Shown here: positions 61,563 through 64,000 of the stretch, piece by piece
How the letters are laid out: the number at the start of each line of letters is the position of its first letter
Numbering within the stretch: position 1 is the stretch's first letter
Assembly (NCBI RefSeq): GCF_016919245.1
Contig: NZ_JAFEJA010000002.1
Coordinates: 1 to 64,000 of the forward strand
Reading direction: 5' to 3'
DNA length: 64,000 nucleotides
From: Streptomyces zhihengii
GTDB lineage: Bacteria; Actinomycetota; Actinomycetes; Streptomycetales; Streptomycetaceae
Notes under the pieces: generated by a model
Told to the model about the DNA's origin: nothing
The model's database searches: none
The model's input: only the letters and a program-made list of their open reading frames with translations
Position numbers and translations under genes: made by a program

Positions 61563-62483
61563 ATGACCGACGAGGAGCGCGTGCCGCTCGCCCACCGCGT
61601 ACCCGACCTCGGGGCGCTCGAACTGCTGCTCGCCGTGGCCCGCCACGGCAGCCTCGGGCGCGCGGCCCGGGAGATGGGCGTCACCCAGCCCGCGGCGAGC
61701 AGCCGGGTGCGCTCCATGGAGCGCCAGCTCGGGGTCGCCCTCGTCGAGCGCTCGCCCCGCGGATCGCGGCTCACCGAGGCCGGTTCGCTGGTCACGGACT
61801 GGGCCCGGCGGATCGTCGAGGCGGCGGAGGCGTTCGACGCCGGCGCGCAGGCGCTGCGGGGCCGGCGCGACTCCCGGCTGCGGGTCGCCGCCAGCATGAC
61901 CATCGCCGAGTACCTGCTGCCCGGCTGGCTGATCGCGCTGCGCGCCGACCGGCCGGGCACCGCCGTCTCCCTGCTCGCGGGCAACTCGGCGGCCGTCGCC
62001 GACCGGCTGCTCTCGGGGGAGGCCGACCTCGGCTTCGTGGAGGGCCTCGCCGTGCCGGAGGGCCTCGACGGCACCGTCATCGGCCACGACCGCCTCGTCG
62101 TCGTCGCCGCGCCCGGCCATCCCTGGGCGCGCCGCCGCCGGTCGCCGCTGACGGCCGAGGAACTGGCCGCCGCCCCCCTGGTGCTGCGCGAACGCGGTTC
62201 CGGCACCCGCCAGGTCCTGGACTCCGCGCTCTCCGCCTACGGAGGTCTCGCGGAACCGCTGCTCGAACTGGCCTCCACGACGGCGGTGAAGGCGGCGGCG
62301 GTGAGCGGCGCGGGCCCCGCGGTGCTCAGCGAACTCGCCGTCACCGAGGAGCTCGCCTCCCGCCGGCTGGCCGGCATCCCGGTGGCCGGCATCCGCCTCG
62401 ACCGCGACCTCCGCGCCGTCTGGCCCCACGGTCAGCGCCCCACCGGCCCGGCCCGCGACCTGCTGGGGCTGACCCGGGGCTGA
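61563..62483 (+). CDS. LysR-family transcriptional regulator
   Basis: 306 aa. N-terminal winged helix (LELLLAVARHGSLGRAAREM, then TQPAASSRVRSMERQ; residues ~15-70) and a C-terminal two-lobed effector domain (~95-300). Divergent from the TDT transporter gene, its likely target. The start ATG 61563 matches a -10 hexamer six bases upstream. Confidence 0.92.
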   Translation: MTDEERVPLAHRVPDLGALELLLAVARHGSLGRAAREMGVTQPAASSRVRSMERQLGVALVERSPRGSRLTEAGSLVTDWARRIVEAAEAFDAGAQALRGRRDSRLRVAASMTIAEYLLPGWLIALRADRPGTAVSLLAGNSAAVADRLLSGEADLGFVEGLAVPEGLDGTVIGHDRLVVVAAPGHPWARRRRSPLTAEELAAAPLVLRERGSGTRQVLDSALSAYGGLAEPLLELASTTAVKAAAVSGAGPAVLSELAVTEELASRRLAGIPVAGIRLDRDLRAVWPHGQRPTGPARDLLGLTRG

Positions 62484-62541
62484 CGGCTCCTGCCGGGGCT
62501 CGCAGGGGCCCGCCGGGCTCCCGGGCGTCACCCGAGTCCCT

Positions 62542-62600
62542 CGGCGTCACCCCCGGGCGGCCGGGCCCCGGGGCTCCCCGGCGTCACCCCCGGGCGGCCG
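62542..62600. repeat. 22-bp direct repeat overlapping the GATase gene 3' end
   Basis: An identical 22-bp segment (begins CGGCGTCACCC, ends GGCGGCCG) occurs at 62542-62563 and 62579-62600, period 37; a partial third copy lies near 62522. The second copy contains the stop codon of the amidotransferase gene, so the intergenic copies look like duplications of the gene end. Confidence 0.75.
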
Positions 62601-63273
62601 TCACCAGGCCCTCCATCACCCGGGTGTCGGCGCCCATCTCCGGGTGCCACTGCACCCCGACCACCCACGCTCCGCCGGTGCCGGTCTCCAGGGCCTCCAC
62701 CGTCCCGTCCTCCGTGTGCGCGCCCGCCGTCAGGCCGTCGCCGAGGACGTCCACCGCCTGGTGGTGGTAGGTCGGCACGGACGTGGCCTCCGGCACGAGG
62801 GCCGCGTACCGGGTGCCCGGCACCGGCTTGACCAGGTGCTCGCCGAACACCCCGGTGTCCGGCCCGAGATGACCGTCGAGGTGCTGCCGCAGCGAGCCCC
62901 CGAGCGCCACGTTGAGCAGCTCCATGCCGCGGCAGATGCCGAGCAGCGGCGTCCCGGACGCCAGCGCCGCCCGGATCAGCGCCAGTTCCCAGGCGTCCCG
63001 TTCAGGGGCGGGCGGCCCGGTGCGCGGGTCGCGTTCCGCGCCGTAGAGCGACGGGTCGACGTCCGGCCCGCCGGCCACGACCAGCGCGTCGAGCCGGGAG
63101 ACGACGGCCGCGGCGCGGCCCGGCTCGTCCGGCGGGAGCATCGCGGCCAGGCCCCCGGCCGCCTGCACCAGACGCGGATAGCCGGCCGGCAGCAGCGCGG
63201 CGGGCAGATCCCACACGCCCCAGCGGGCGGACGCCTCCAGATAGGTGCTGACTCCGACGAGCGGCGCGGTCAT
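62584..63273 (-). CDS. Class I glutamine amidotransferase-like hydrolase (PuuD/gamma-glutamyl-GABA hydrolase type)
   Basis: 229 aa peptidase C26 family protein. The nucleophile cysteine lies in GICRGMELLN near residue 114, and the catalytic histidine and glutamate in VQWHPEM near 210. Family members hydrolyse gamma-glutamyl amides such as gamma-glutamyl-GABA. With an ethanolamine-type permease gene directly upstream, a role in gamma-glutamylated amine breakdown is plausible. ATG 63273 behind GAGGACC is chosen; ATG 63285 overlaps the upstream stop but has its purine run too close. Confidence 0.88.
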   Translation of the reverse strand: MTAPLVGVSTYLEASARWGVWDLPAALLPAGYPRLVQAAGGLAAMLPPDEPGRAAAVVSRLDALVVAGGPDVDPSLYGAERDPRTGPPAPERDAWELALIRAALASGTPLLGICRGMELLNVALGGSLRQHLDGHLGPDTGVFGEHLVKPVPGTRYAALVPEATSVPTYHHQAVDVLGDGLTAGAHTEDGTVEALETGTGGAWVVGVQWHPEMGADTRVMEGLVTAARG

Positions 63274-63281
63274 GACGGTCC

Positions 63282-64000
63282 TCATCCCTTGCGTTCCAGC
63301 TCGGCCTCGGCGGCCGCCAGCGCCGCGAACTCCTCCTCCGGGGCGCGTGCCACCAGCCGGTGCCGACTGTAGAAGGCGAAGTAGGCGAGGGCCACGGCGT
63401 ACACGGCGAGCGCGGTGAACGCGGCCTCCCTGTCCACCAGGAACGTGGCCACCAGCGCCGACAGCGCGAGGACGAAGGCGACCGACGAGGTGACCACCCC
63501 GCCCGGTGTCCGGTACGGACGCGGGAGCTCCGGCTCGCGGCGGCGGAGCACGATGTGGGAGAGGGCCATCAGCGCGTAGCTGATGGTCGCGCCGAAGACG
63601 GCGATGTTCAGCATCCGGGCGCCGTTCCCGGTGCCCGCCGCCAGCGCGAACCCGATGGCGCCGGGTATCAGCAGGCCGAGGTACGGCGACTTGCGACGGC
63701 TGGTGAGGGAGAGGAAGCGCGGCAGGTACCCGGCCCGCGAGAGCGCGAAGAGCTGGCGCGAGCCCGCGTAGATCAGCGAGAAGAAGGAGGCCACGAGGCC
63801 CGCGAGCCCCGCGTAGTTGACGAAGCGGCTGAGCGCCGTCGGGTCCCCGTCGCCCTGGAGCGCCACCACCAGCGGGTTGCCCGCCTCCTGGATCGCGGCC
63901 GAGCCGCGCGCGCCGCTGGCGGCGAAGAAGGTGAGGATCGCGAGCAGCACCAGCACGCCCATGGAGATCGCCAGCGCCCGGGGCATCGACCGCACCGGGT
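63282..64000 (-). CDS. APC-family permease, probably ethanolamine permease (partial, runs off the window)
   Basis: C-terminal ~239 codons of an amino acid-polyamine-organocation transporter; the N-terminus lies beyond position 64000. Six or seven membrane helices are visible. The segment AGLVASFFSLIYAGSRQLFA, then LSRAGYLPRFLS, is typical of ethanolamine permeases (Eat type), distinguishing them from plain amino acid permeases. The stop overlaps the alternative start of the amidotransferase gene, so the two are co-transcribed. Confidence 0.85.
   Translation of the reverse strand, partial: PVRSMPRALAISMGVLVLLAILTFFAASGARGSAAIQEAGNPLVVALQGDGDPTALSRFVNYAGLAGLVASFFSLIYAGSRQLFALSRAGYLPRFLSLTSRRKSPYLGLLIPGAIGFALAAGTGNGARMLNIAVFGATISYALMALSHIVLRRREPELPRPYRTPGGVVTSSVAFVLALSALVATFLVDREAAFTALAVYAVALAYFAFYSRHRLVARAPEEEFAALAAAEAELERKG

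Noticed and set aside
1-64000. tRNA, rRNA, insertion sequences, integrase or attachment sites
   Set aside because: None was recognised by eye; no transposase-like or integrase-like frame is present. A tRNAscan-type run would settle small RNA genes.

Overview
The window is high-GC actinobacterial DNA and almost certainly Streptomyces. GTG, TTG and ATG starts are all used. It carries the actinobacterial 20S proteasome/Pup locus, mycothiol ligase mshC, the gyl-type glycerol operon with its own IclR regulator, and long GC-rich hairpin terminators. Gene order matches, from memory, the S. coelicolor SCO1613-SCO1666 stretch read in reverse. No rRNA, tRNA, insertion sequence, prophage or CRISPR array was recognised.

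Layout. 0-3.7 kb (+): histidine phosphatase, DUF3090, SCO1664-family kinase-like protein and mshC. 3.7-12.3 kb (-): PAC2/ParJ-like protein, FadR-type regulator, LLM flavin oxidoreductase, then glpF-glpK-glpD preceded by gylR. 12.5-19 kb (+): metH with a short structured leader, a HAD phosphatase and an orphan peptide-type binding lipoprotein. 19.1-20.7 kb (-): orphan response regulator and a RecB-like nuclease. 20.8-24.1 kb: site-2 protease, TrmI, a secreted repeat protein and a 3Fe-4S-type ferredoxin.

24.3-42.8 kb is the protein-turnover island: arc (AAA+ unfoldase), dop, pup, a decayed endonuclease VII remnant, prcB, prcA, a LacI/MFS pair, pafA, two FKBP isomerases, pafB, pafC, two small proteins, tatA, tatC and a HelY-like helicase. 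Dop deamidates Pup and removes it from substrates, PafA ligates it, and Arc unfolds pupylated proteins into PrcBA. PafBC is a WYL-domain DNA-damage regulator. A very strong hairpin separates pup from prcBA, and pafA appears to have its own leaderless promoter.

42.9-50.4 kb is the most interesting block. It is a five-gene, translationally coupled lipid-modification operon (flavin amine-oxidase-like protein, DUF1365, two Cfa-type methyltransferases, DUF1295) that converges on an ECF sigma/anti-sigma pair. The gene content equals the M. tuberculosis sigK-rskA-ufaA1 locus. The sigma gene and the lipid operon are both preceded by near-identical promoter elements (CCATCC or CAATCC, 16-nt spacer, CGAATA), which argues for direct SigK-type control.

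50.4-64 kb: an ABA4-like/unknown membrane pair divergent from a MerR regulator across a four-box operator, a small membrane protein, a siderophore-interacting reductase next to a 7-bp tandem repeat, a 5'-3' exonuclease, a betaine-type ABC importer whose permease is fused to two binding domains, an XRE-cupin regulator, a metal-receptor-like protein, a TDT transporter with a LysR regulator, a class I glutamine amidotransferase and a truncated APC permease resembling ethanolamine permeases.
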